Assembly (NCBI GenBank): GCA_943789025.1
Contig: CALSSN010000009.1
Coordinates: 1 to 64,000, forward strand
Source: an uncultured Verrucomicrobiales bacterium
GTDB lineage: Bacteria; Verrucomicrobiota; Verrucomicrobiia; Verrucomicrobiales; DEV007
Length of the DNA: 64,000 nt
Direction: 5' to 3'
Shown piece after piece: positions 27,609 through 37,238 of the stretch (its first letter is position 1; the number at the start of each line of letters is the position of its first letter). The notes below the pieces were generated by a model. It did not search any database. It was not told the origin of the DNA and saw only the letters and a list, made by a program, of their open reading frames with translations. The translations under genes were made by a program, and so were the position numbers.

Positions 27609-29036
27609 ATGAGCCAAGTGATTCCCAACGTCCTCGCCGAACGCTACGCCACTGAACCCCTCCGCGACATCTGGTCAGCCGAAGGCCGGGTCCGCTTGGA
27701 AAGAGAATTCTGGATCGCTGTGATGCGTGGCCAGGCGAAGCTCGGGATCGATATCCCAGCGGATGCCATCGAGGCCTACGAGCGGGTCAAGGACGAGGTC
27801 GATCTCGCTTCCATCGCATCCCGCGAACGGATCACCCGCCACGACGTGAAGGCGAGGATCGAGGAGTTCTGCGATCGCGCCGGCCACGAACACATCCACA
27901 AGGGGCTGACCAGTCGGGACTTGACCGAGAATGTCGAACAGCTGCAGGTCTACCGAAGCCTCCTGGAGATCCGCAAAAAAGCGGTGGCCAGCCTGGCACT
28001 CCTCGGGCAGCGGGTGGAAGAGTGGAAGGGGCTTGTGATCACAGCGCGTACCCACAACGTCGCTGCGCAGACGACGACTTTCGGTCGGCGTCTGGCCATG
28101 TTCGGTGAGGAACTCCTTCTCGCCACCCGCCACCTCGATGAGCTGATTGCCGGCTACCCGGTGCGCGGCCTCAAGGGCGCGGTTGGGACACAGCAGGATC
28201 AGTTGACCCTTTTTCAAGGTGATGCAGAAAAAGTGGCAGAGCTTGATGGCAGCGTGCGTGGGTTTCTTGGGATCCAGGAGACGCTTCTGTCTCCAGGGCA
28301 GGTTTACGGCCGCTCGCTCGACCACCGGGTGGTTGCGCTGCTGGTTGAATTAGGCAGTGCACCTGGAAGTTTTTCCAAGACGCTCCGGATCATGGCGGGT
28401 CACGAGTTGGCCAGTGAGGGCTTCGCCAAGGGCCAGGTCGGGTCCTCTGCCATGCCGCACAAGATGAACAGCCGCAGCTGTGAGAGGATCAACGGGTTCC
28501 ACACTATCCTCAAGGGCCATGCAGTCATGGCCTCTGGTCTTGCCGGCGACCAATGGAATGAGGGAGATGTTTCCTGCTCTGTGGTCCGCCGGGTGGTTCT
28601 TCCCGACGCATTTTTTGCCATCGACGGCCTCCTCGAGACCTTTCTGACTGTTCTGGTGCAGATGGAGGTCTTTGAGGGTGTGATTGCGAAAGAGAATGCG
28701 CACTACTTCCCTTTTCTTCTGACCACGACTTTCCTTATGGAGGCGGTCCGTTCCGGTGTCGGGCGCGAAGAAGCCCACGAAGCGATCAAAGAGCACGCAG
28801 TGGCCGTAGTACTCGATTTGCGAAATGGAGTGGTGGCAGAAAACAACCTGCTCGACCGCCTGGCTGCAGACCAGCGGCTCGGTATCGATGCCGGGCGACT
28901 CATGGAGTTGCTCGAGGCCGGGAAGATCCAAGCTGGAACCGCAGCCTCCCAGATCGAAGCATTTCTTACAGCGGTGAAGGACCTCTGCGCGACAGACCCT
29001 GCCGCTGCCGTTTACCGGGCGGGGAAAATTCTTTAA
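27609..29036 (+). CDS. purB: Adenylosuccinate lyase
   Basis: A 475-residue fumarase/aspartase-superfamily lyase. The signature GSSAMPHKMNSRSCERI and the conserved TSRDLTENVEQLQ and ARTHNVAAQTTTFGRRLA identify adenylosuccinate lyase, which acts twice in purine synthesis (SAICAR to AICAR, adenylosuccinate to AMP). The length and the distant spacing of motifs resemble the eukaryotic-like/PurB-2 form. No other pur gene is adjacent. Confidence 0.93.
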   Translation: MSQVIPNVLAERYATEPLRDIWSAEGRVRLEREFWIAVMRGQAKLGIDIPADAIEAYERVKDEVDLASIASRERITRHDVKARIEEFCDRAGHEHIHKGLTSRDLTENVEQLQVYRSLLEIRKKAVASLALLGQRVEEWKGLVITARTHNVAAQTTTFGRRLAMFGEELLLATRHLDELIAGYPVRGLKGAVGTQQDQLTLFQGDAEKVAELDGSVRGFLGIQETLLSPGQVYGRSLDHRVVALLVELGSAPGSFSKTLRIMAGHELASEGFAKGQVGSSAMPHKMNSRSCERINGFHTILKGHAVMASGLAGDQWNEGDVSCSVVRRVVLPDAFFAIDGLLETFLTVLVQMEVFEGVIAKENAHYFPFLLTTTFLMEAVRSGVGREEAHEAIKEHAVAVVLDLRNGVVAENNLLDRLAADQRLGIDAGRLMELLEAGKIQAGTAASQIEAFLTAVKDLCATDPAAAVYRAGKIL

Positions 29037-29038
29037 CC

Positions 29039-29101
29039 CGGTGGTCCTGGTGTGGTGGTCCTGGCGGGGTGAGTGGTGTGGTGTGGTGTGGTGAGGTGAG
29101 T
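29039..29101. repeat. G/T-rich simple repeat tract
   Basis: Irregular repeats of GGTCC, TGGTG and GTGTGGTG immediately after the purB stop codon, with no coding potential. It is followed by the end of a convergent small gene. Confidence 0.7.
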
Positions 29102-29185
29102 GGAAAGCAAACAGGGACGCCCGGATGGACGTCCCTGGATCGATTCGCTGTGAGCTTGCCTGGAGCCTCTTCCGGGCCGTTTTTT

Positions 29186-29548
29186 CTACCAGCCGAAGGA
29201 GATCCGGGAGGATCTGCAGCCGTCTCCATAACTTAGGGAGTATCTCAATGAGCTATGAGAACCGTGGTAGCCGTGATGGAGGTCATGATGACGGTGGTGG
29301 CGATGGCTTTTGCGCGAGCAGCGGCAGTCGGTGTGACGGATTTTTCGGTTCCATGAGTAGCGAGGTGTCCCGCATGCATGGTAGCCACAGACTCTTGGAA
29401 CGAGGTAAATGGCTGCTCCGCAACTTTGGTAGCCGATGAGCCGCTCGGCAGGCAGGCAGTCATTGTGGCCTGCTTTGGCTGCAGATGGAACGAGAAGGAC
29501 GGCTGCGATTGCAGCCACGATCAGTGTGGTGAGATGACTTGTCTTCAT
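29186..29548 (-). CDS. Small secreted Cys/His-rich protein of unknown function
   Basis: From the ATG at 29548 the product is 120 residues. A signal peptide (MKTSHLTTLIVAAIAAVLLV to SAAKA) precedes a short mature domain with seven cysteines and a histidine-rich stretch (SHRHHRHHDLHHGYHGSH). The composition suggests metal binding or a disulfide-rich coat protein in the periplasm or outside the cell. I do not recognise the family. Coding is supported by the clean signal peptide but not by a strong ribosome-binding site. Confidence 0.5.
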   Translation of the reverse strand: MKTSHLTTLIVAAIAAVLLVPSAAKAGHNDCLPAERLIGYQSCGAAIYLVPRVCGYHACGTPRYSWNRKIRHTDCRCSRKSHRHHRHHDLHHGYHGSHSSLRYSLSYGDGCRSSRISFGW

Positions 29549-30112
29549 GGTGCCGGGTTGGACGGGGTGACTAGGAAGAGTATTCAAAAAGATGGCATTT
29601 TTTCTTTTCAAGGCCGAGACGTGAGCCGTTTTTCGGATGGGTTACTCAGGCAGTCGCTGATTGGGGTGGTGGTGACTTTTTTACTAAGCTAAGCCCGAGC
29701 CAGCGGAGAAACAGGCCGGCTTGGTCTTGGTGCCGATCAAGGGCGCCATCTTCCGCTCCCAGGGATTTAAGGGCAGCGAGGGTAACCCAGCAGAGGCACG
29801 GCCATGCCTCGCATCGGCTGCATCGCTGCTGCCGAGGCTTCTCTGCAGGGAGAAGTACAACTCTCAGAGGTGCGCTTGTCTGCTTCTGGCTAGGAGCAGT
29901 TACGCGCCAAGGTGGGTGATCCGGTGTATGTCACGGACACCCGGTGGTGGTGGTGCCGTTGCGTCACTTTCCTGCGTGAGGTGGCCTACTCCCGCGGCAG
30001 TGATTCCTTTCCATCGTTCATCTCTTCGAGTATCGAGGAGCAGAAAGGAAGGGAACAGTGACACTATTGCCGGTGGGGGCTGCTGTGCCAGCGGGGTGTC
30101 CTTGCGGCATCT
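29549..30112. other. 564-bp region without a recognisable gene
   Basis: It lies between the small secreted protein gene and the zinc-ribbon gene, both on the minus strand. A 135-codon plus-strand frame (29721-30128) has no recognisable domain, low-complexity composition and overlaps the next gene. I looked for RNase P, tmRNA and SRP RNA consensus segments on both strands and did not find them. There are several short G/C-rich dyads (for example CCGGTGT/ACACCCGG near 29920-29943). A structured RNA is possible but unsupported. Confidence 0.4.
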
Positions 30113-30817
30113 TCAGCCGAGCACGTAGACGATCCGTCCGCAGTTGATGCAGAGGACGATGTCGGTAGAAGACTTTGCCTTATGAATGTTATCCGGCGTG
30201 ATTTTCATATGGCATCCATTGCAGACACCAGCGCGGATTTCGACGACGGCAAAGTCGCCCTTCGACCGGAAGATGCGCTCGTAGGTGTCGACAAGGTCCT
30301 CATCGAGCTTGGATTTAAGCGCGAAAGTTTCTTCCTCCAGCTGAGTGATTCTCTTGGCTGCTTCCGTCTCACGCTCGTCGAGGCTGGTGAGTTCCTCATC
30401 GATGAGTGACTGGGTATCAGTCAATGCCTTGCGGGCTGCGCCAAGGTCGCTTTTGAGGGACTCCAGCTCCTCCATCAGAACAAGTTCTTTATCTTCCAGT
30501 TCCTCGACCTCGGCAGCGTAGCGCTCGATCTCGCTTCCCATGGCGCGGAATTCCTCGTTTTTTCGCGTTTCAAATTGTTGGGTTTTCAGCTTGGCGATAC
30601 TATCCTGGCGCGTCTGGATATCGAGCTCGAGGTTTTTCGTGGCGATCTCGTTGGCAGTTGCTTTTTCGCGGAGATCGGCCACCGCTGCTTCGTCATCTTC
30701 GAGTTTGTTTTTCGCTCGTTCCCGGTCAGTGGGGAGTCGGTCGAGCGATTTTTGGAGGTCGAGGACCCGTCGGTCGCGATCTTGAATGGCGAGGAGTGTC
30801 TCGTGAGCGGGATTCAT
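30113..30817 (-). CDS. Coiled-coil zinc-ribbon protein (CT398/DUF164-like)
   Basis: A 234-residue protein. About 180 N-terminal residues form a long antiparallel coiled coil (heptads rich in Glu, Lys and Leu from LLAIQDRDRRVLDLQKSL onward). The C-terminus is a C4 zinc ribbon with CNGCH and CINCGR. This architecture is widespread in bacteria, including Chlamydia CT398, which has been reported to bind sigma-54 and secretion components. The function here is not established. A 63-base gap separates its start from the MITE-like element. Confidence 0.85.
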   Translation of the reverse strand: MNPAHETLLAIQDRDRRVLDLQKSLDRLPTDRERAKNKLEDDEAAVADLREKATANEIATKNLELDIQTRQDSIAKLKTQQFETRKNEEFRAMGSEIERYAAEVEELEDKELVLMEELESLKSDLGAARKALTDTQSLIDEELTSLDERETEAAKRITQLEEETFALKSKLDEDLVDTYERIFRSKGDFAVVEIRAGVCNGCHMKITPDNIHKAKSSTDIVLCINCGRIVYVLG

Positions 30818-30880
30818 GGAATGAGAAACTGATTGGTGCTTGCTTGCTTGTAACCCCGATCCGCAGAAATCCCAAACGGA

Positions 30881-31114
30881 TACTTAGGGAGGGTCTGATT
30901 CATGGCGGTGCCCGTTATTGTTGTCCGCATTCTGTGTGGCACGGCGCGAGGTGGAAATGGATGAACATCCACGACCAACGAGTAACAAAGCCACACTGGA
31001 TGCGGGCAGCAACCCGAAGGGCTTCTTCAGCAAGCCCAGAGCGCAGCGATGCTCATTTTTATCAAATTCCATTCTAACTGGCGGGTGGAGCAATTGATCA
31101 GACCTTCCTTAGTA
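30881..31114 (-). mobile_element. MITE-like element, copy 2 (complete, 234 bp)
   Basis: Both ends carry imperfect inverted repeats: TACTTAGGGAGGGTCTGATT at the left, and TACTAAGGAAGGTCTGATCA on the opposite strand at the right. Each end is TA, consistent with a TA target duplication as used by IS630/Tc1-type transposases, though TA could be part of the repeat. No transposase lies inside. The core at 30996-31072 is shared with copy 1. The right repeat overlaps the end of nagZ and supplies its stop codon TAA. Confidence 0.75.
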
Positions 31115-32218
31115 GAGTTCGACCGGGCTCCGCTTCCCGTCTTCGACCGAGAGGTCCTTTGCTTTTTCTTTCCCGAGGGTTGCGACACGGAGGTCCCAGA
31201 TCTCAGAATCGATCTGCTGGAACTTTTCCATGCTCCATGGATACGGCGCAGAGAGTTTTCGTTTGGCACGGTCGATGTTCTCCAAGGCGATGTTGATACT
31301 TGTTTCTGGCACCTTCTCGAGATGTTTCTTCGCCTCCTCGACCATCTCGACACGGTGGCAGATCATGGCGAGGTCATTGCCGGCGGTGATGGCGTGGATG
31401 ATGGTATCCTCAAAGCTGACCTCATTGAGAATAGCTCCCATGTCGAGGTCGTCGGTCATGACCAGCCCCTTGTCGAAGCCGAGCTGGTTTCGAAGCAGCC
31501 CGGTAACGACATTGCGTGAAAGCGAGGCCGGCCACCGGCCACGGTCCGGATCGTATGCCGTGTAGCAGCTGTGGCATGTCATCATGCTGTCGAGTTCCGG
31601 GATCAGGGCGGAGAAGGGAATGATTTCCTCGGATTCAAGTTCTTGCTTCGTGCGCGTGATCACAGGCAACTCTTCATGGGGGTCGCAGGTGGCAGTGGAA
31701 TAGCCGGGAAAATGTTTCCCACACGAGAGGATGCCTTCCTTGCGCATGGCGCGGTTGAAAACTCCGGCTTTGCTGATGACTTCCTGCGTGTCGGTTCCGT
31801 AGCAGCGTCCTTTAAGTGAGTTGTCCGCAGCATCGTCATAGGAGACGTCGAGGACCGGGCAGAGATTCAGGTTGAATCCGAACTGCCGCAGGATGCGTCC
31901 GGTGAGCTTGCCGTGTGTTTTGATCAGTTTGACCTTGTTCTTTTGCCGAAGTTGCTGGGCACTGGGAGGTTCGCTCCCGATGAGCCGAAGACGGGAAACG
32001 CGCCCGCCTTCCTGATCGATGGTGATGATAGGCTCGACCTGCGAGAGGTCGCGGAGGTCGTCGATCAATTTCCTGAGCTGGTCGGGTGACTCGATGTTTC
32101 TTCCGAACAGAATGAATCCTCCCGGTTGGAGCGCTTGCAATCGACGGGCGATTTCCGGGGTCAGTTCCTTGCCGGGAACACCCATCAGGAGCAGTTGACC
32201 AAGAGGGGTGTGTGCCAT
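31109..32218 (-). CDS. nagZ: Beta-N-acetylhexosaminidase (GH3, NagZ-like)
   Basis: A 369-residue glycoside hydrolase family 3 protein. Motifs include PIITIDQEGGRVSRL, GFNLNLCPVLDVS, KHFPGYST followed by DPHEELP (general acid/base His loop), and the nucleophile in GLVMTDDLDMGAI. NagZ removes N-acetylglucosamine from peptidoglycan turnover products. KHFPGYST replaces the usual KHFPGHGDT. The last codons (ELY and stop) lie in the terminal repeat of the MITE-like element, so the C-terminus may have been altered by its insertion. No signal peptide, hence cytoplasmic. Confidence 0.88.
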   Translation of the reverse strand: MAHTPLGQLLLMGVPGKELTPEIARRLQALQPGGFILFGRNIESPDQLRKLIDDLRDLSQVEPIITIDQEGGRVSRLRLIGSEPPSAQQLRQKNKVKLIKTHGKLTGRILRQFGFNLNLCPVLDVSYDDAADNSLKGRCYGTDTQEVISKAGVFNRAMRKEGILSCGKHFPGYSTATCDPHEELPVITRTKQELESEEIIPFSALIPELDSMMTCHSCYTAYDPDRGRWPASLSRNVVTGLLRNQLGFDKGLVMTDDLDMGAILNEVSFEDTIIHAITAGNDLAMICHRVEMVEEAKKHLEKVPETSINIALENIDRAKRKLSAPYPWSMEKFQQIDSEIWDLRVATLGKEKAKDLSVEDGKRSPVELY

Positions 32219-32391
32219 GGAAGAAGGATGGTTTTGAATCTGACCGGAAAAGCTTGAAGGCGTTTCGTCTGAACTGGTCGTCTTTGGTTTATCTACCTTG
32301 TTTCCGGGGAGCTGTCTAATGATGGTGGATGTCTTGGGTGATCGCGTAGCGCCGAAGATGAAGCTGTTTTGGGAGTGGCTGTGCCGGGTCT

Positions 32392-35300
32392 GTGCCAGGC
32401 TTTGTTGGTCGAAGGGATAAAAGCGGATGCATTCTTTACATCCACGGGCGATATTTCAAAAAGTCTTTGCTTGTTCGAACTGTCAGCGTCGTTCTTTGTC
32501 TCGTCGCCTTTGCCTCCCGACTTCCTGGTCAGGTGGCTCTCGACGCCGCAGCGCTTTCTTCGGAGATCGAAGCTCTGGTTGCCGATTCTTCCTACGAGCC
32601 TGGCGCCAAGGCGACTCTCCTCGAGTTGAAGCGTGAGATTCTTGCCAAGCTTGAAGAACGGGACAGGATCGCTCGGGTTGCGTCGGAGTTGGAGGCAGAC
32701 ATTGCGGCTGCTCCTGCGCGGCTTAGTGAGATAGAAAGGCGGAGCGCCCAGCCTCCCCCGCCTCTTCCTGCTCTCAAGGGACTCGAGCGTGAGGCTCTCC
32801 AGGAGGGTGAGGCCGAAGCCCGGCAGGCACTCAACTCAGCGGAGAGTCGATTGGCCTCACTGCTTGAGGAAGATGCGAGGCGTTCTCGTCGCCGAGTGGA
32901 GCTTCCGGAAGAAATCGGGGAGACGCATGCAGCTACCGAGATGCCGTCCATATCCCTGCAAGTCGAGGGCGCGACGGCCCAGGCGGAGGCTGCCCGTCTC
33001 GGTGCGGTGACACGCGAAGTGGCCACTGCCCGCAGCAGGCTCCTGGCTATCGAGCGGCAGCATCTTGAGGTGACAGAACAGTTGATTCAAGCTGAGAGCA
33101 CATTGGCTCGAGAGGAGGTCGATCAACTTACCCGAGCGCTCAATGCCTGGGTGACTGCTCACGAGGCAGCACGGGAGGAAGAAGCCGCCGACCTGACCAC
33201 CCGAGCACGCATGTTGCAGGAACGGTTTGCCGACGAGGACTCTGAGTTTGGTCGCTTTGCCAGGGAGAACCTGCGCCTCGCTGAGTCACGGCTCATGCCG
33301 GATGGGATCCAAGCCAGGACAGCCGCCGCGATTCAACTTGTAAAGAAGCTGGAAAGACAAGTCGCTGAACTTGTCGAACGAAGCACGGCTGCTGCCACCA
33401 GGGTAAGGCTTCTGGAAGAAGCAGGGATCGCAATCGATACTGCCACGGGCAATGTTCTTCGTCGCGAGCGGAGTTCGCTGCCATCCATTGGCAGGCTGCG
33501 CGCGGACCTCAGGGAGGGGATTGCCAGGGCCACGCGATCACAGATTGAATTGATCGACTTCGAGGAGCAGCTTGCCACAACCCGGCAGGCACTCGCTCCA
33601 GAACATCCTTCCGAGTTGATCGAAACTCGCAGGCAGATCCTCAGAGCACTCATTGACGATTACCGACGCTACGTTGAGTCGCTGGGCATCGCCAATGGGC
33701 TTCGTAATCAATTGGCTGGTGATCTCTCTGCCTATACGCGCTTCATCGATGAGCGCGTCCTCTGGATCCGTAACGGCAGTCGGGTGGCAGGAGATGACTT
33801 CGTCAGAGAGTTTGCCGGACTGAGAAAAATTTTCGGGAAAGAGGCCATGCTTGATGTTGTTCTCGGGTTCCGCGAGGATCTCGTGAACCTGCCGTTTCTC
33901 TGGTTGATGCTCGGGGCGCTTGTCGGGTTGTTTTTTTACTACAGGGGGCGCCTTATTACCGCGATCAGAGAGACGGGTGATGAGGCGTCGCGGGAGAACT
34001 GCACGACGGTCATCCCGACCCTGAAGGCAGCGCTCTACTCGCTGCTTGTCGCTGTTTTTCTGCCTCTGCTCTGCTCTTTTGTTGCCTGGCGCTGCCGTTT
34101 CGGCGAGTATGCCCTCAAGTCAGGCCTGATGAGTCTTGTCCTCTTTCTTGGGCTTGCTCTTTTGCTTTTTTCCTTTTGCCGGAGAGGCGGCCTCTTCGAG
34201 AGACATCTCGGATTTGGGAAGGATCGTGCCCGAATCGTTCGGCGTCGACTGCGCTGGTTCATGCCTGTCATGGCAGCACCTGTGTTTTTTGCTTCGGCTC
34301 TTGCTGTGGTGGAAGAAGAAGGCACCCTCGGGCGCATCTTCTATCTCATTTCCTTAGCCATTCTTGCCGGATTTCTAGGCTCTGTGCTGCGCCCGAAACA
34401 CCGAATAGTACCGGCTCATACCCGCTTCGGATGGCTCCCGAAAATCGCTTTTATCGCTGGTATTTCTCTGCCTGTCGGACTCGCCTTAGGGGTATGGCTT
34501 GGATATTTGTCTTCGGTCGACCTGCTTAGTGAGCACCTTCTTGCTACCTTTGTGGCGGGACTTGCCAGTCTCATTGTCTACGCATTCTTTAGACGCCTGC
34601 TTCTTGTTTCCAGGCGCCACCTGGCCATCCAGCAGGCGATCGAGCGCCGCGACTCCCGTGCCCGCGAGCGCGAGCGCAGGAAAGAGTTGGGTGAAGCCGA
34701 TTCAGAGAGCGATCCTCTCCCTTCGGTCGAGGATGTCACCGCCCGTGCGATCGATATCACTTCTGTCAATCAGCAAGCACAATGGCTTCTGCGTACCGGA
34801 ATGATTCTTGTCTTTGCACTCGTGCTTTCTGCGGTATGGGCTGACCTATTACCTGCGTTCTCTGCTCTCGATCGCATCACGCTCTGGGGAGACGAATCCG
34901 AGGCGGTAGCCAGGGGTCTTTCGGCCGATCCTTCTTCTCCGGTGCTTGACCGCCTCGGTTCCGGTGGCGGTGGTGAGGCGGGTCTCTCCGAAGAAATACG
35001 GGGGGGGCGGAGGTCGGTGACACTGCTCTCGCTTGTGTGGTCGCTGTTCGTCTTTTTTCTCACCCTGATTTTCGCGCGGAACGTCCCTGCCTTCATCAAG
35101 CTGGCTATCCTTCCCCGCCTCAACCTTGCCCGGGGAACCGGCTTTGCGATCACGACCTCAGTGCGTTACTTGATCGTGATCGTTGGCGTGATCTGGGCCG
35201 CGTCCGAGGTCGGGATCACCTGGAACAGCGTCCAGTGGATTGCTGCCGCGATCACCCTGGGAATCGGTTTTGGATTGCAGGAGGTGTTCGCAAACTTCGT

Positions 35301-35796
35301 AGCCGGGATCATTCTTCTCTTCGAGCGCCCCATGCGTCTGGGCGATTACATCACCATAGGCGAACTTTCCGGTCGGGTTACGCGAATCGAAATGCGTGCC
35401 ACCACCATCCGCGACTTTTCACATAAAGAACTGGTGATCCCGAACAAGGAATTCATTACCGGACAGTTCGTCAATTGGACACTCAGTGACAATGTCGTCC
35501 GCATATCTATTCCCGTAGGCGTCGCATACGGGAGTGATATCGAACTTGTTCGCAGTACCCTGATCGACGTCGCCAAGGCGGATCCGCGCAGCCTTGAGGA
35601 GCCTCCCCCGCAGGTCGTTTTTCTCGACTTCGGTGCCAGTAGTCTCAACTTCGAGCTGCGTGTCCACATCTCAGGCGCTGATGAGATGGTGGCGATCAAA
35701 AGTGATTTTCATTTTGCCATCGACAAGGCTTTCCGGGAAGCAGATATCGTCATCGCTTTCCCGCAGCTTGACCTGCACGTGAAGTCTGAGGGGTGA
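32392..35796 (+). CDS. Large MscS-family (MscK-like) mechanosensitive channel
   Basis: About 1130 residues. A signal-like stretch (VRTVSVVLCLVAFASRL) precedes a roughly 450-residue periplasmic region of long coiled coils. About ten transmembrane helices follow, then a C-terminal MscS domain with the pore-lining helix WIAAAITLGIGFGLQEVFAN and the beta domain RPMRLGDYITIGE to VIPNKEFITGQFVNW. This is the MscK/KefA layout, protecting against osmotic shock. The frame starts at a GTG at 32392; an ATG at 32427 one frame over would join after removing one A from the AAAAA near 32455, so the true start is uncertain. Confidence 0.9.
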   Translation: MPGFVGRRDKSGCILYIHGRYFKKSLLVRTVSVVLCLVAFASRLPGQVALDAAALSSEIEALVADSSYEPGAKATLLELKREILAKLEERDRIARVASELEADIAAAPARLSEIERRSAQPPPPLPALKGLEREALQEGEAEARQALNSAESRLASLLEEDARRSRRRVELPEEIGETHAATEMPSISLQVEGATAQAEAARLGAVTREVATARSRLLAIERQHLEVTEQLIQAESTLAREEVDQLTRALNAWVTAHEAAREEEAADLTTRARMLQERFADEDSEFGRFARENLRLAESRLMPDGIQARTAAAIQLVKKLERQVAELVERSTAAATRVRLLEEAGIAIDTATGNVLRRERSSLPSIGRLRADLREGIARATRSQIELIDFEEQLATTRQALAPEHPSELIETRRQILRALIDDYRRYVESLGIANGLRNQLAGDLSAYTRFIDERVLWIRNGSRVAGDDFVREFAGLRKIFGKEAMLDVVLGFREDLVNLPFLWLMLGALVGLFFYYRGRLITAIRETGDEASRENCTTVIPTLKAALYSLLVAVFLPLLCSFVAWRCRFGEYALKSGLMSLVLFLGLALLLFSFCRRGGLFERHLGFGKDRARIVRRRLRWFMPVMAAPVFFASALAVVEEEGTLGRIFYLISLAILAGFLGSVLRPKHRIVPAHTRFGWLPKIAFIAGISLPVGLALGVWLGYLSSVDLLSEHLLATFVAGLASLIVYAFFRRLLLVSRRHLAIQQAIERRDSRARERERRKELGEADSESDPLPSVEDVTARAIDITSVNQQAQWLLRTGMILVFALVLSAVWADLLPAFSALDRITLWGDESEAVARGLSADPSSPVLDRLGSGGGGEAGLSEEIRGGRRSVTLLSLVWSLFVFFLTLIFARNVPAFIKLAILPRLNLARGTGFAITTSVRYLIVIVGVIWAASEVGITWNSVQWIAAAITLGIGFGLQEVFANFVAGIILLFERPMRLGDYITIGELSGRVTRIEMRATTIRDFSHKELVIPNKEFITGQFVNWTLSDNVVRISIPVGVAYGSDIELVRSTLIDVAKADPRSLEEPPPQVVFLDFGASSLNFELRVHISGADEMVAIKSDFHFAIDKAFREADIVIAFPQLDLHVKSEG

Positions 35797-35871
35797 CGAC
35801 AGGCAGGGATTTATGTATGGCAAAGAAAGGGTTGAGCGTGAGCAAGTCTGGGCCTGATCCATGCTCCGAGT

Positions 35872-37000
35872 TCAGCGTCTGGAAAGTTTCCGGAAGAGAA
35901 AAAATCCGAGGCAGATAAAGAGGATGCAGGGGAGCCACATGAGGAGGTGAGGGTAGTATTTGGGGTCTTCGCGCATGGAGTCTGCCACGGTGATAAAGAG
36001 GAAGTAGCAGCAGGCAACGATGAGACTGATCACGAAGCCTACCGAGGTCTCGCGACGTTGCGCGGTCACTCCGAGGGGGATGCCTACCAGAGTGAAAGTG
36101 AAGCAGGCGAGCGCGAAGGCATAGCGGCGGCTGATTTCGGTTCGCAGTCCGGACATCTTATGTTTGGGAATTTCAAGCCCAGTATTCTCATCCACACCGG
36201 TTCTTGATTCCCGTCTCAGGGTACGGGTGACCTTGGTCGATGGGTTATAGGTTTTTGCCTTCGCGGTGAGCTTCTCCAGACTGATATCGATGCTGAGTTT
36301 CTCAAAGGTGACTCCGTGCTGGATTTTCCGCAGATTGTCCGGGTCCACGGTGTCTTTCCATTCCACGTTGGCATTTTCGAGGACCATCGTGAAAGCCTCT
36401 GCCCCTGGTTCGACCTTCACGGTGGCAGAGGGTGCGCTGATGTATTTGATCGGGCGTTTTCCCTTCAGCTCGACCAGCTGGAGGTTCTTGAGGACGTTGT
36501 CTTCTTTTGCGGTGATGTAGAAGATGTATCCGGGGAAGTCTTTGGTGACGGTGTTTTCCTGGAACAGAGTGAGCGGATTGTCGATCGCCAGCGATGCGAA
36601 CATCCGCTTCATCTCAGCTTTAGCTCTGGGGGAGACACTGGCATTGATGTAAAGACAGACAGAGGAAAGGAGCAGGGCGACGACGAAAGCAGGCAGACAG
36701 ATTCGCGGCATGCTTAAACCTGCCATCCGCAGGGAGACGAGCTCGTTGTCTGCGCTGATCCGGCCGAAGACGAGGAGCACCGCGGAGAGGAGGCCCCACG
36801 GGATGGTGAAGATGAGAGAGAAGGGGGAGTACTAGCGCGATGAACTTCAGCACGAAGGAAAGTGGCAGGTTGCTGTTTACCAGCATCGGGAGAATCTCCT
36901 TGAAGACGTTCCCGAGAACGAGAACGACGCTGAGAATGAAAACACCGAAAACGGTTGCCGAGAGCACCTGGCCTCCGAGATACCTGTCAATGATTCTCAT
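35872..37000 (-). CDS. LptF/LptG-family LPS export permease, one frameshift
   Basis: About 375 residues. The N-terminus MRIIDRYLGGQVLSATVFGV is a standard YjgP/YjgQ start. Three further N-terminal helices, a periplasmic jellyroll-like domain (about residues 135-290) and three C-terminal helices follow (SRRYAFALACFTFTLVGIPL, then VGFVISLIVACCYFLF). The frame changes in the GGGGG at 36823-36827; removing one base gives VLPFSLIFTIPWGLLSAVLL. It forms part of the LptB2FG exporter that extracts LPS from the inner membrane. Only one permease gene is present here. Confidence 0.88.
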
Positions 37001-37238
37001 GTTTTTTCAGGGATACGTGGAATTCGGATCGATCTTCAGCTGCACGCAACGACTGCGAATAAACCCCCGATCGGAAGAGCGGCAACGGAAATCGGGCGCA
37101 CACTGCGCAGCCCCTCTCTGCACCGTGCGCAGGTGGGATCAAACCAACTGGTAGCCATTGCTCCATTGCTCCGCGGGCTCTTCTCCAAAGCTAGCGAAGA
37201 CTTGCCCGCACCGGGTGATACCTATAGCGTCCGACCGC

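Noticed and set aside
29721-30128. 135-codon plus-strand frame in the 564-bp gap
   Set aside because: No family resemblance, Arg/Ser/Pro-rich shadow composition, no ribosome-binding site, and it overlaps the zinc-ribbon gene.
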